A DNA stretch of 60,000 bases from assembly GCA_964035545.1 (NCBI GenBank), contig OZ037765.1:35479504-35539503 (forward strand), written 5' to 3'. Source of the stretch: Bugula neritina (Eukaryota > Bryozoa > Gymnolaemata > Cheilostomatida > Bugulidae). Every line of letters begins with the position of its first letter. Within the stretch, counting starts at the first letter, position 1. The position numbers and the translations under genes are program-made. Of this stretch, positions 1-31,670 are shown in pieces. The notes below the pieces were generated by a model. That model was not told where the DNA came from. It did not search any database and saw only the letters and a program-made list of their open reading frames with translations.

Positions 1-1605
1 AAGACTTCCACAGTCCACTTATTTCTAGAAAAAAAAACAACAGGCAACTCAATACAAGAGTAGGCTAAAGGAATAAATGGGAAAGTGTTATTGGTCTACA
101 TGAGACTGGGGAGTGTAACTTTGAAAGAAAGCTGTTGCTAGCAACATGTGCTATAAGTACAGATTTGTATTCACCAGCTAGACGCCCTGCTAAATCTACG
201 TCAACATAGTCAAATCCTACATTAGAGTTATAGCATACAAGCTTCTGTATCCATGGAATTAATCTATCTACAAAGGGTTTGCAGTAACATACAGAGTTAA
301 AAAGGCTGCCTTGTTGCTGTTATACCACAAAAGGAGCTAGAAAGACTTTAAAATGAACTCAATGATCATAAAATTTAGATTTGAAATTGAACGGCACTCA
401 TTGCAAAAGTTGCGCAACTATATTTAGATGCATGAAATCATGAATTTTTTACTCAAACTGGATTTCGTACAAGCTTTACCAGTGAAATATTATAGTGTTA
501 AACATCGCTGATTGACTGAGTTTTACTTGGTCTCTTCTTGACTCAGCAATGCTAAAAGAAAGATCTCCTATTTTGACTATTTGAGTTTCCTTGACATATT
601 GCATGCATTTAAAGAATTTTATAGCTTCATACATTGATACAAAGTTGTGTCACCAGCTACTTTATAGTTTTCATGATACACTGAGGCTATATAGTGTCTT
701 GCAGTACTTCATGGAGAGGCACAGAAAGCAAGTTAATTGGCAGCTATAAGCCATGCAGTAGTGTTCAACTAAACACTGTGAGTATTTCTAAGTTCCAGCT
801 TGCATGAAGGGCAAGTAATTGGTATTGGAATGCAAATTAAAAACTGATTTGGCAATAAGAAGTTATTACAACACAACCTGGAAGAATACAATTTCTTGGA
901 ATGCAATTTCTTGGTAGAACCATTGTTTCAGTTTGCATCAAAACTCAACATTCGATTTAGTATTCAGTTTGTTTAATATAGTTTCTCTTATCACACACAC
1001 TTGTGAGGCTTTTTGCAATAAGCAACACACTTGTGAACAAATTAATTTTAATAAACTTTATGCAACTTTTTTCTCCTATGAAAGAGGTTGTATTCTGCTG
1101 ACCATTGCAATCTCAGTCTAGTTTATGAAAGCTGATTTTAAATGTTTTTGAACTTTTCAAGAAATTTTTTCAACAAACTAACTTTAAGATATTATTCTGT
1201 TAAAAATTTTTGATTCGAATGGAACGGAGAGAAAATTAGTCTTTCATATAGTGCATGTGTGGGGTGTTGGCCGAAAAATTAAAAATTTTATACATTTTTG
1301 AAACACAGTATTCAGCATATATTATAAAACTTTGGTTTTACTATTGGAACCTTAGTTTGAGTAACATAATATTCTCTACAACATGTACAAAACTTTTTGA
1401 AATACAAACTTAAGCACTATTTACAGCAAGTGCAGCAGCTCCATGGTTTTAATCGAATAATATAAAAAAATTGAATTAAAGTAGTAATAGAGTTTCGTAA
1501 CACAAATTTAAAAGCAAATTCTACAGAAAATACAGAACTATAAATGAGCAAGTATACCTGGAACACTAAATAATTAGCAATTCATATAAATTTGCTTTCA
1601 CTAAC
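1..1605. other. unassigned AT-rich DNA
   Basis: I see no convincing exon, RNA gene or mobile element here. The only open frames are short and lack domain-like composition. In the minus-strand direction this is downstream of the last LRR exon found (1606-1746), so it is either the next intron or the 3' part of that gene. Confidence 0.5.
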
Positions 1606-18572
<16,967 letters not shown>

Positions 18573-18596
18573 CTGTAATATATTATAATTACAGAT

Positions 18597-18815
<219 letters not shown>

Positions 18816-18929
18816 GTAAAATATATTGTAATAATAGTTATCAAATAGTGCTCAAAATTTTCTGAGAAAATTGAGCTAAGTTCAACGACATCAAAAATAA
18901 GCAAAACTTCACATTCATTAGCTTTGGCA

Positions 18930-20165
18930 TTATAAACTCTAACCCTAGCATTACTCAGGAGCTCTTACTAAATGCTTTGAAATATACAACAACCTACTCC
19001 TTAACTACACCAGGGGAGATTCACATCATCATGCATGCCAGAAAATCCTTACTCTTTAATGCTAACCAACCCTGGGTAAGAAATCACAAAACCAACTATT
19101 TCATGTCCCAATGGGTTCATATATGATGGGGCTGAAATGTGTGAGTTGGTAGGTGCATATATTTTCAATTCACTACCCACAAAAGAGCTGCAAAATAACA
19201 TTGGGTTGTATCGCAATATCAGTTTAACCATACTGAGAGACCAACCCAGGCCGGTGGAAAATACAAAAAAGGCAATATGCAAAATTTTTAAATCCATTGG
19301 CCCAGGAATTACTATCAAAGCCAACAAGAAAATCATCAACTTTTTAGACATCACCCTCAATCTCGTTGCTGACACTCATAAACCATTTAATAAACCTGGC
19401 AACACTCCTATCTACATTCACCATTAACAGCAACCACTCCCTATCTATCATACAAACATCCCAAAATCCATTAACAAAAGACTCTTCATGCTCTCATCTG
19501 ATAAAGAGAAGCTCAATAGTGAAGCTCAAATCTATCAGAACTCCCTGAAAGAGCGTGGGTACAACTTCACATTGCAATATGAGAAGCAACAAACACACTG
19601 TAATAAACCTAGAAGGAGGAACATTATATGGTTCAATCCACCCTATGCAGCAAACATGTTGCAACAAACATAGGAAGACAATTCCTCAACATAGTAGCCA
19701 AAGTGTTTTACCCAAAGCACCTCCGAAAAAAAGTTTTCAACAGAAATACTTTAAAACTGAGCTATTCTTGCACGCCCAACATAATGAACAAAATTATCAG
19801 GAAGAACAAAAGAAAATTGGCCAACCAAATGACAAGCTCTCTAACAACCACCTGCAGTAACACCAAGAGAACCTGGACTGCAAAAGAAAATCAAACTGCC
19901 CACTGAATCCAAGTGCTTACTCTCCAATATCATCTACCAGGCCACCATAACATCACCAAGCAGTTCCAATACATATATCAGATTGTGTGAAACTAACTTA
20001 TACAATCATACCTGCTCTTTTAAACACAAAAGATACAAAAATGCCATAGAGTTAAGCAAGCACATACAGTACTTGAAAGACAAAGGCATCAACTATAAGA
20101 TCAAATAGAAGACCGTTAGCCATGCAACTAGCCATAACCCGCACTCAAAGTGTTCCAAGCTCCTC
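18930..20165 (+). pseudogene. Penelope-like element: RT end and GIY-YIG endonuclease, frameshifted
   Basis: Plus-strand frames give, in order: EIHIIMHARKSLLFN (about 19015), GAEMCELVGAYIFNSLPTKE and NNIGLYRNISL (19130-19240), FLDITLNL (19340), KPGNTPIYIH (19400), RRNIIWFNPPYAANM (19612-19665), FNRNTLKLSYSCTPN (about 19735), then CPL..CLLSNIIYQATIT, TYIRLCETN, HTCSFKHKRYKNAIELSKHI and INYKIK (19895-20105). This order, reverse transcriptase then a GIY-YIG domain, is that of Penelope-like retroelements. Stops and frame changes every few hundred bases make it a remnant. The YIG of the nuclease reads YIR. Confidence 0.75.
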
Positions 20166-20168
20166 TTT

Positions 20169-20326
<158 letters not shown>

Positions 20327-20553
20327 ATTGAGGTATTATGCTCTCACTTAATGCTCAGCAATGACATTCAGTGATTGAGCTCTCTCACTATGGTCACAAA
20401 CTCAAGCTGCTAGCATTTTGCAAGGCTCGTGACTCCTAGGTGACCCCTAGAGTCACTTGAGCTCTCTGGCTTGAGTTTACACACCTTTTAAATATGCTTT
20501 AGTAGAAACATAAGTTTCTACTATTGCGAAGGTGTGGGCCATGGTACTCTGTT

Positions 20554-20598
20554 CTGTGCTGATGAGGGGACAAACCCCGAAACAGCCGCTGTCCACAG
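20554..20598 (+). ncRNA. type I hammerhead ribozyme motif of the Penelope-like element
   Basis: The order is: stem I 5' CTGTG (20554-20558), core CTGATGA (20559-20565), stem II GGGG-ACAAA-CCCC (20566-20578), GAAA (20579-20582), stem III CAG-CCG-CTG (20583-20591), T then C (20592-20593, predicted cleavage after 20593) and stem I 3' CACAG (20594-20598). Every conserved core position of the hammerhead is present and all three helices pair perfectly. Penelope-like elements are known to carry such short type I hammerheads in their terminal repeats, and this one lies 3' of a Penelope-like ORF on the same strand. Confidence 0.85.
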
Positions 20599-20606
20599 AT
20601 TGAGGT

Positions 20607-21125
<519 letters not shown>

Positions 21126-21357
21126 TAAAGAGGACCTACTATATTTATATTGTACACAATAGAGTTACTAATGATTACCTTTTACAGATGAGTCTTGACT
21201 CATTTCTGGTTTCTCTAAACTTTATTGAGTGTTGAGTTTTATCTGTAGCAGTTGAATCTCTTCTTTGAAACTATTCATGTGTCTTAGTTAATGGATGTTC
21301 TGTAAAAGAAAGTAAATGGAATATTTTAGGTATCAATGTTACAGTAAGTAGTATTGT

Positions 21358-21758
21358 TGTCACAATGTGCTTCACTTAGTTTGTGGGAATCAGAATCAAG
21401 GTAATGCTACCAGCTTAGAATATCAAAGAGTTTATTTATCGATTACTATAAAAGTTCCTAACTACACACAAAGACAAGCAATACATAATTATACAATAGC
21501 AGAAACACAACCTAACTAATCTACTGCTGCTATCCAACTGCTCACTATAAAAGTGCGCTGTCAAGCAAATTAGATAGTTAGTCTCAGTTGTATTATGAAC
21601 TAGCCAGTATTATAATTAAACTTATATAATACAATTGTTGAGTATTAGTAAACCCTGTACTAGGCTAGATACATTGCCTCTGATATAGGTAGAATACTAC
21701 TTGATCACACATAGAGTTGCCTGTTCGATATATGCAATATTACAGGAATTCCTTACAT
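21358..21758 (-). repeat. 3' LTR of the Gypsy element
   Basis: About 400 bp, TG..CA-type ends (minus strand TGTAAGGAAT... to ...TGACA). About 230 bp (21527-21758) match the 5' copy at 24946-25137, including ctgtactaggcta and gttgcctgttcgatatatgc. The left limit is an estimate. Confidence 0.65.
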
Positions 21759-22159
21759 CCCTCAGACCTATGCAAGGCCTGCAAGGCCTCTTACAATTAA
21801 CTACCAATAATACAGAAAAATTTTACAAAAACAGCTTACAAGAGTTACACATAAAAATAACTAGTAAAATATAATACATTATAATATATGAGTACAGAAT
21901 AGAAAAATAGTTCCACCAGGTTACATAACAATATTTACAACCAACGCATCACCCCACAAGCGAAACTAAAAAAAAACTACAATAATGATAATCATTATAG
22001 TATAATCCCCATACCCCGAGTCGAGCCGACAGAGCCATCATTATCCATATTTATTTGCTGAGTCTTTTGTCGAGAAGCTCCTGCAATCTGTTGAGCTTGG
22101 TTGCCATCCTCCTCTGTTCTTTGCACATTCGTGTGAAGTGCTTTAGAGGGGGATTTAGA

Positions 22160-22640
22160 CTAAAGTTGTCTTTTCTCCCAGCTGTATACACCTGTTTTTA
22201 CCACCTGTGCTTCCACGTCTAAGCTAGGGGGTTCACCATCTTTGCACTCAATGTTTAGGCATTGCTTACACCCTTCTCCACATCGCCGGCTCAGTCCATC
22301 GGCATTACTGTGTTTCTTTCTGGGTTGGTGTTCAATTCGATAGAAAAACTCAGCCAGTATTTTATGCCAGCTCACTACTTGACTAGAGGGTTTAGCTTGT
22401 CTGCACAACCATATCAAGGATGCGTCATCCATTTGTAGCCTGAACGTACACCCGAACAGATATGGCCTGAAGTGCTCGACCGCCTTGACTACTGCCAGGA
22501 GCTCTTTCCTGATTGTACAGTAGTTCTTTTCAGCGGCCGACATAGTTTTACTGTAGTAAGCCACCACCACCTCGTTACCATTCTGGACCTGAGACAGCAC
22601 AGCTCCTACATTGTGGTTGCTTGCATCAATGTCCAGAATG
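22160..22640 (-). pseudogene. Gypsy RNase H domain
   Basis: Minus strand, with VVAYYSKTMSAAEKNYCTIR, KELLAVVKAVEHFRPYLFG and, at the end, HSNADGLSRRC, the usual close of Gypsy RNase H. Upstream homology continues with minor disruption. A short Cys-rich tail follows, then the frame stops; no integrase zinc finger or catalytic core is found. Confidence 0.8.
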
Positions 22641-22729
22641 TACTCCTTAGAAGGATCAAGTTACGCCAAGATAGGTGCCTCCATCAAGCGATCCTTGAGG
22701 TGCTCAAATGCTTACTGGTTAGCATACGT

Positions 22730-23520
22730 TCACTGCCAACAGACCCCCTTAGCTGTCAGCCGGTTCAGTGGCTGAGCAATTTCTGCAAAGTTGGGAATGT
22801 ACTGTCTATAGTACCCTACAAACCCCAGAAACACTCGCAATTCAGGGAGGGTGAGATAAACGGTCCAGTCTCTCACAGCCCGTACCTTCTCAGGGTCTGT
22901 AGCGGCCCCGTCTCGACCAACTATATGGCCCATGTAATTAAGCTCTTGTTGCAGCAACATATACGTAGAGGGCTTGAGTTTCAGACTGGCGGCTCGCAGT
23001 CTGTCAAACACCTCTCTGAGCCGACTGACATGTGTGTCGAAGTTGGGGGAGGTGACAATGACATCATCGAGATAGATGAGCAAAGTCTTCCAGTGTAGCC
23101 TACTCAGGACCTGCTCCATGAGTCGCTAGAAGGTGGCCGGAGCAGACGTAAGTTCAAACGGCAGCACCTTCCACTTCTAAAGCCCATCCCGCGTTATAAA
23201 CGCAGCTTTGTCTTGTGCATCAGGACTCAGGGGCACTTGCCAGTACCCACTCAACAAGTCCAACGTACTGAAGAACTTGCTACCAGCTAAGTCATCTAGC
23301 GACTCATCGATCCTTGAAAGAAGGTAAGCGTCCTAAATGGTCACGCTGTTTAGTTTGCAATAATCCACGCAAAACCTTCAGCTCTCATCCCTTTTCTAAA
23401 CTAGGAAAACTAGAAGGCTTCAAGCACTATGAGTTGGTTTGATCAGGTCCCTGTTTAAAAGATCTTGCACCTGACGGCTCACTTCCTTTTTCTTTTCAGG
23501 ACCTAACCGGCGGGTCAGCT
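22730..23520 (-). pseudogene. Gypsy reverse transcriptase core
   Basis: The C-terminal half (22730-23119) is open and carries the catalytic YLDD box (LIYLDDVIV), then LNYMGHIVG and VFLGFVGYYRQYIPNF. The part from 23120 to 23520 is RT-like but interrupted by stops. The RT thumb and connection to RNase H are in the expected order. Confidence 0.8.
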
Positions 23521-23521
23521 G

Positions 23522-23720
23522 CTAAATAAGCCCTGTTCTCGCTGCCAGGGGTATTTCATGACAGACAGCCTTGGTCAGACCCACGTCATAGTTGCTGCAA
23601 CTAAGCACATCTTTGTAATCAGAGAGTAACTGCGCCACTACCAGGCGTTCCCGCTGACTCTCACAGTCATCACAGGCAGCCCTGTACAAATCTACCAAGT
23701 GTTGCAGGCCCCACAAACCT
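23522..23720 (-). pseudogene. Gypsy protease-RT linker and RT start
   Basis: Minus-strand open segment with LLSDYKDVLSCSNYDVGLTK and VCHEIPLA, the region just before the RT palm in Gypsy polyproteins. Confidence 0.65.
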
Positions 23721-23825
23721 CCTCTGCCGTCTCCATGGCGGGCCCAACATCCTGTACGGAGTGGAACTTTCTCACTAACAACCTAGCCGGCAATTCTACC
23801 GGCTCTGTGAAAGGGTTCACACATT

Positions 23826-24330
23826 TTACCAAGAACTCCCCCGCTCATCCAGACGATTTAGACTGTTAGCGAGCTGAACACCCTCCAGTGCCCCTTCCAC
23901 CACTCCTAAATCTGAAATCTTCCTACAGTTCACTCTGCAGCAAACCATAGCCTGAGAGCGCCCAAGATTGGTACATTGCCGCACCACCTGCACTCCCACT
24001 GCATGCTCGACAAACATCACCGGCGACTTACTAAAGTTAATGTGGCATTTGCGTCGTTTCAGGAATGGCATTCCCAGGATGGCATCTTCCTTAAGCTGAC
24101 TGACGGTGAAAGTCTCACTGATCACCTGATCATCGACTCGACCAGTCAGCTCTATCACTCCATAGAATGGAATACATGACCCCTCCGCCAACATGCCGTG
24201 TTCCCCTTCATATGGAACCAGGTTAGCCCCATCTCCTGCATTAAGCTGGAGGCTTTTTCACATGGTATGAAAAAGACGCCGGCTCAGAAGATTAGTGGTG
24301 CACCCAGTATCTAACAAGAATGTTGCAGCT
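23826..24330 (-). pseudogene. Gypsy aspartyl protease
   Basis: The catalytic LLDTGCTTNLLS motif lies near 24300 at the end of one frame. The second half in the next frame contains EDAILGMPFLKRRKCHINF (the ILGMPFL flap-side motif). A frame break separates the two, so the protease is inactive as encoded. Confidence 0.7.
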
Positions 24331-24945
24331 TTGCCGGCATGTTTACTAGGCAAGAAACAACTGCTTCCATATGGCTGGGTGCTCACTGAGCAGCTCGTCT
24401 CTGGAGGTAACATCTCGGCCTTGCTTGCACGCAGGCAGCCAAGTGAAGGCTCGGTCCTGCTCACACGTGGGCAGCCAAAAGAAATCTCGGTCCTGCTCCC
24501 ACTCTTCTTACGCCCCCTCATCTGGCAACCCTTCAAAGCGGTTTTTGAGTAGACAAACCAGAGGTTTTGGCAAACCTTGCGGTCTGCTAACTTTCCATGG
24601 AGCTTGCCACTCTGACGAAGACAGCCTCCTCGCCCGATCGGGCTTGGGCCTTGGCCTTGGTCTCGGAGGGTTAAACTGAGGTCCACGGTTGGCAGAATCT
24701 ACCGTGGGCCGCTGGCTTTTAACTGTTTCTTCCCACCATGGGGGCAGCTCCTCAAGAGGTGCCCACCACTTCCACAACTCCAACACACAGGAATGCGTCT
24801 GCCAACGGCAGCTGTCTGAGACCTAGCAGATCACTCAACTGTCGGCTGTTGTCGGAGACGCCTGATTTTGGCCAGCAGCTGCTGAACCAGCCTCAGGGTT
24901 AAGCCGGTCGGCTCGTCAGCTGCCGCTGTGGCCACGTGTACAGCC
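24331..24945 (-). pseudogene. Gypsy gag C-terminus with CCHC zinc knuckle
   Basis: Minus strand near 24740-24785 encodes CWSCGSGGHLLRSC, a perfect CX2CX4HX4C knuckle, followed by a basic Pro/Arg/Lys-rich stretch. The N-terminal gag is missing, because the region runs straight into a truncated LTR at 24946. Confidence 0.7.
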
Positions 24946-25137
24946 TGCTATCCAACTGCGTGCTACAAAAGTGCGCTGTCAAGCAAATTAGATAACGTGA
25001 ACTAGCCAGCCGAGGTCGAGTGTTAGCAGACCCTGTACTAGGCTATAGATACATTGCCTCTAATATAGGTAGAATACTGCTTAGTCACACATGGAGTTGC
25101 CTGTTCGATATATGCACTATTACAGAAAGTCCTTACA
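24946..25137 (-). repeat. 5' LTR of the Gypsy element (truncated)
   Basis: Matches 21527-21758 with small gaps. The minus-strand start TGTAAGGACTTTC is at 25137. The inner end of the LTR and the primer binding site are deleted. Confidence 0.7.
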
Positions 25138-25140
25138 TAA

Positions 25141-25570
25141 TGTCTGTGTGTCTACAGTAAGTAGTCTGTCTGTGTGTCTACAGTAAGTAGTCTGTCTGTG
25201 TGTCTACAGTAAGTAGTCTGTCTGTGTGTCTACAGTATGTAGTCTGTCTATGTGTCTACAGTAAGTAGTCTGTCTGTGTGTCTACAGTAAGTAGTCTGTC
25301 TGTGTGTCTACAGTAAGTAGTCTGTCTGTGTGTCTACAGTAAGTAGTCTGTCTGTGTGTCTACAGTAAGTAGTCTGTCTGTGTGTCTACAGTAAGTAGTC
25401 TGTCTGTGTGTCTACAGTAAGTAGTCTGTCTGTGTGTCTACAGTAAGTAGTCTGTCTGTGTGTCTACAGTAAGTAGTCTGTCTGTGTGTCTACAGTAAGT
25501 AGTCTGTCTGTGTGTCTACAGTAAGTAGTCTGTCTGTGTGTCTACAGTAAGTAGTCTGTCTGTGTGTCCA
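25141..25570. repeat. 26-bp minisatellite
   Basis: About 16 near-perfect copies of tctgtctgtgtgtctacag plus taagtag, starting within 5 bp of the Gypsy LTR. Confidence 0.95.
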
Positions 25571-25839
25571 CCTGTACAATGCTAACTAATCATTGATATA
25601 TATATAAATGTTGCCACTACTTGATATTCTTGCATTTAGGTATACTCTAGTTGTCACATATAAAAGTTGAATAATAAAACCCATAAGAAATATCTTACGA
25701 ACAAGTTTTTTCATAATTCCACCAAAAAGACCAATAAATAATTTTGCCAAAGGAATAAAATGTGTGTTTTCTTTCCTAATACGTACCTCATATATTTGAT
25801 AAGTCTATAATTGCATTCCAATAAAGGTTGCGCATAACT

Positions 25840-27714
<1,875 letters not shown>

Positions 27715-27715
<1 letters not shown>

Positions 27716-27800
27716 GTGTGCCGTTATTACCAGTGCCATTATTACCAGTGCCATTATTACCAGTGCCATTAGTACCTGTGTTATTAGTACCTGTGCCATA
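27715..27800. repeat. 15-bp short tandem array
   Basis: About five copies of ccattattaccagtg with variants (ccattagtacctgtg). Confidence 0.85.
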
Positions 27801-29530
27801 TTTACATAAAATCATGTACAGAGTCTCTATACTTACTTCTCCACTACTGCATGCTCATAAATGTAATCTTTACTCAGTATATCTGCATATACCCAGGTCT
27901 GTAGTATCATATCAGAGTTACTCACCATTTTACTAACTACGTTTCTAAGTTTTATGTCAGGTCATGTGACTTGAGCCCGTATCTACTGCGCAGTCAAGTC
28001 ATCCGGTGAAAAAGAGAGTTGAGTAGCTCCGTCTAAACACACAGCACGCTCATTAGGCCGTTGTATAACTCTAATACAGTTCATACTTCTGATACTTTGT
28101 CTTTAATGCAGGAAATTCTGTATCTTTAACCAACTTGTTATGAGTGTGCTATGCTAGTATTTACTATAACAGGTCATTGCAGGGGTTCGGCAACACTGAT
28201 GTTCTGTATTGATAATATGAAACAGGTACCATGTTGAATAAAATATAAATTGTAATACTCAGGGTGACATGGTATGATAAAATATAATCTGAAATATTGC
28301 AGTAATAGAATGCACATACACACAGAAGTAATAACATTGTTATGATGTATTATGTAATGCCTATTGTAAAGAATTAAAGAAAGAGTTAGCATGATGGCCT
28401 TTGTTACAAATACCACTAAATTGTTAAACTTCTATTTTTAACCTTTTAGAGATGATATTTGTTGTTTTATTAGAGATTTCATTCTCCTATGCAACAGTCA
28501 GCTGCCTAATAATAGATAAAGCCTAACCACCATCTTTGTTGAAGTCAGCTTCTAGGGTTTTGACAGGAACGGGTTTATTTTCCTTTGTGAGGTCATTACA
28601 TGTGCCCCATAGTTAGCTGACTTTAATTGTTATTAATTTTAGATTTGATTACTTTTTCTTTGTGATTGCCCTGGTATTTAAGGCAGCTTAGAAACCCCAG
28701 AAAAAACAGTCACTCGTGTAGCCTAAGCTGTGCTACCGATATTGTATTTTATTAAGTCAAGTGACAAAGTTAATAACAAGTTAGATTTTTCATATAATAT
28801 AGCAAGCTCATCAGGAGGATAGAGGTATTATCATTTATCCCTATTTTTAACATGATACTTTATGTGTTTTAGGAGATTTTTTATTGCTTTTATATTTCAA
28901 TATTATATCCTGATGTTTGCTAACATTTTAACAATTGTATTATATAAGTTTTAACACACCACTATGTATACTTTGTATGTTGATTGTAGTTTTTACGATT
29001 TAGAAGAATCACTAAATGTGAAAGATTTATTGAACCATCTTCTGAGTTCATACTAAAACAGTTTTTGTGACAAAACCTTGCACAACACTTATAATAATGT
29101 CTAACTTACAAATTTATTGCCCTCCATAATAGTGCCATTAGATAGTATGACTTTTAAACCTGAAGGCACAAATAAAACATATAAAATGAAGTATGTAATA
29201 TAGTCATATTCTTATATTAACAAAAACAATTATCTTTATTATATTATACAATATATAGGTGGTATAAAATATGGTAACTTACAGTTATGTTAAAAATGTG
29301 AGACTTTACTTCTTAATACTATAATGGCTGACAAATTGTAAGCTAAGAGTTGCTAAATCTCTACTGTGTTCTGTCCAAGTAACTGGCTTAGGTTAAATTG
29401 GCCAACTGGTTCAAAAGTCAATTCCTTACAAGATCACTGCATACTGGTTGAGGAACATGCAATGACTAACATAAATATTTTGTTTATAAGGACACAAGTT
29501 CTATAACTAGAGACCTTTCGTAAAATTTAC
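27801..29530. other. unassigned DNA
   Basis: Mostly AT-rich. A more GC-balanced patch at about 27955-28080 (gtcatgtgacttgagccc...) has no coding frame I can support. Confidence 0.4.
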
Positions 29531-29532
29531 CA

Positions 29533-29850
29533 TATATAGCATATATATAGCATATATAGCATATATAGCATATATATAGCATATATAGCATATATAGCTT
29601 ATATAGCTTATATAGCATATGTAGCATATGTAGCATAATTATATAGCATACATAGCATATATGTAACATAATTATATAGCATATATAGCATATATAGCTT
29701 ATATAGCATATATAGCATATGTAACATATATAGCTTATATAGCATATATAGCTTATATAGCTTATATAGCATATATAGCATATGTAACATATATAGCTTA
29801 TATAGCATATATAGCTTATATAGCATATATAGCATATATAGCATATGTGA
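29533..29850. repeat. ~10-bp tandem array (catatatagc / ttatatagc)
   Basis: About 30 copies of tatatagcat and tatatagctt, with interspersed gtagcat/gtaacat variants and a 45-bp higher-order periodicity. Confidence 0.9.
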
Positions 29851-30334
29851 TATGTCTACAGACATAAATACTAACTCTCTGTATGAAATGGCCATCACAG
29901 TTGTTTGACATTGTCTGTTATGTAAATTATACAATCTTGTTTGCATCATTTTACCTTATGTTAGTAATTACTATACTGTATTCACTGATTATTAACTAAA
30001 CATTTTTGTAAGTAGTGCATCATTTTATACCTTATGTTAGTTACGATATTCACTGATTATGTATTAATAATGCTTATATACCATATAATATGTTCTGGTG
30101 TTTCATCTGAAGATTTTATGTTTTTAGAAATAATTGCCAAACAATCAAGAAATAAAATTTTTGAGTTTAAAACTGTTTGATGACAAAAAGCAGTCGGAAA
30201 AATAAATATCTTGGAGCCAAACAAGCAATTATTAAGTTCTCATAAAAACTGTGTCAAGTGCAATGACAAACATGTAATATATTGCACTTTGTAATAAATG
30301 CAGATAATTTATACAAAATTTTAGAAGTTACATA

Positions 30335-30825
30335 CTACCAGGTTAGATATTACCAGGTTAGATATTACCAGGTTATAGATACTACCAGGTTAGATATTAC
30401 CAGATTATAGATATACCAGGTTAGATATTACCAGGTTAGATATTACCAGGTTATAGATACTACCAGGTTAGATATTACCAGGTTAGATACTACCGAGTTA
30501 GATATTACCAGATTATAGATATACCAGGTTAGATATTACCAGGTTATAGATACTACCAGGTTAGATATTACCAGGTTATAGATATACCAGGTTAGATATA
30601 CTACCAGGTTAGATATTACCAGGTTAGATACTACCGAGTTAGATATTACCAGATTATAGATATACCAGGTTAGATATTACCAGGTTAGATATTACCAGGT
30701 TATAGATACTACCAGGTTAGATATTACCAGATTATAGATATACCAGGTTAGATATTACCAGGTTAGATACTATAACCAGGTTAGATACTACCAGGTTAGA
30801 TATTACCAGGTTAGATATTACCAGG
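30335..30825. repeat. 15-17-bp minisatellite (ttaccaggttagata)
   Basis: About 30 copies of attaccaggttagat and the longer ctaccaggttatagat, arranged in repeating groups of three to four unit types, which indicates amplification of blocks. Confidence 0.9.
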
Positions 30826-30829
30826 TGCA

Positions 30830-31470
30830 GCACTACTCATATATGACACTGATAACAATATTTCATTGCCCATCAGTTTTCATGCAGTACAAGGAGTGTA
30901 AGCCAATGCGGAGCAATAGTTCACCCAACAAAGCAGTTTTAAAAAAAATTAAGCTATAGATGAAGCAACACAGATCAAGCTGAAAAAGAAGAATGAATGA
31001 GTGATGAATTACGGTATACATCATGTAAAATGTCCTGTGAAGCTACTGTGCTAAAGTTGCCCAGACTTTTCTTAGTGCATTCACATACAGTGTTGATACA
31101 GGAAATCATCATCAGTATATGCTCCTGTGGACCAATACAATAAAAGGTCGAAAAAGAACTTCAGTCAAGAGAAAGAACTGATAGTAGTTCTACGTGACTA
31201 AACAGTGAATCCTGCTACTGTGTCATAGCAGTCACATTGTCTCATTCAAAGAGCAATAATAACTGGCCTTTGCTACGGCTCAGAAGAGATGCTGAATAGC
31301 AAAGTTCTCTTGGTTCCCTGACTCAGTACCTATATTTGGCTGCCATCATGCCTGCATAACAATCACTGGAGAGATGTATGTCGTCAGAGCATGCAGATGT
31401 GATGAGTAGTAGTTATCAGAGAGTAGTCTAGCTAGTCAGAGTGACAAGAAGCGGTTAAAGACTTGCAACC
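30830..31470. other. unassigned DNA
   Basis: No supportable feature; this is the region downstream of the second LRR gene on the minus strand. Confidence 0.4.
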
Positions 31471-31471
31471 T

Positions 31472-31670
31472 TCAATTTATATTCTCTGTGACTCTGTAGT
31501 ACTGTCTGATAGCTGATAGTTTCCTGGTACAGACCTCATAAGGGGGAGTGGTTAGAGACTTGCATCCATCAACCTGTATCATTTGTAATTTCTTCAAGTT
31601 GCAGACAGCCTCTGGAATTGTAGTTAAGTTGTTCTCAATATTCAGATATTTCAGATTTGCCAAATATATA
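31472..31670 (-). CDS. C-terminal exon of a second LRR gene
   Basis: Minus-strand frame opened by acceptor TTGAAG. It encodes LANLKYLNIENNLTTIPEAV, CNLKKLQMIQVDGCKSL and TTPPYEVCTRKLSAIRQYY, then a stop at 31472-31474. The PPxEVC..xLxAIRQYY ending is the usual junction between the last LRR and a following ROC GTPase in ROCO-type proteins, but here a stop follows. The phase (one nucleotide completing a codon) matches the LRR exon at 32760-32900. Confidence 0.5.

Larger units (their letters stand above)
21358..25137 (-). mobile_element. Ty3/Gypsy LTR retrotransposon, integrase deleted
   Basis: Two direct copies of an LTR bound coding remnants on the minus strand: gag zinc knuckle, protease, reverse transcriptase, RNase H. 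Only about 400 bp separate the RNase H end from the 3' LTR, so integrase is missing. Stops and frame changes interrupt the polyprotein. A target duplication is not obvious. The unit lies next to a 26-bp minisatellite on its right. Confidence 0.8.

Noticed and set aside
22472-23098. 208-codon plus-strand frame
   Set aside because: Antisense shadow of the Gypsy RT and RNase H region.
24295-24679. Plus-strand frames over the Gypsy gag-protease region
   Set aside because: Antisense to recognisable zinc knuckle and protease sequence.
25141-25570. CRISPR-like regular repeats
   Set aside because: Units are contiguous with no unique spacers, and the genome is eukaryotic; the same holds for all other arrays.
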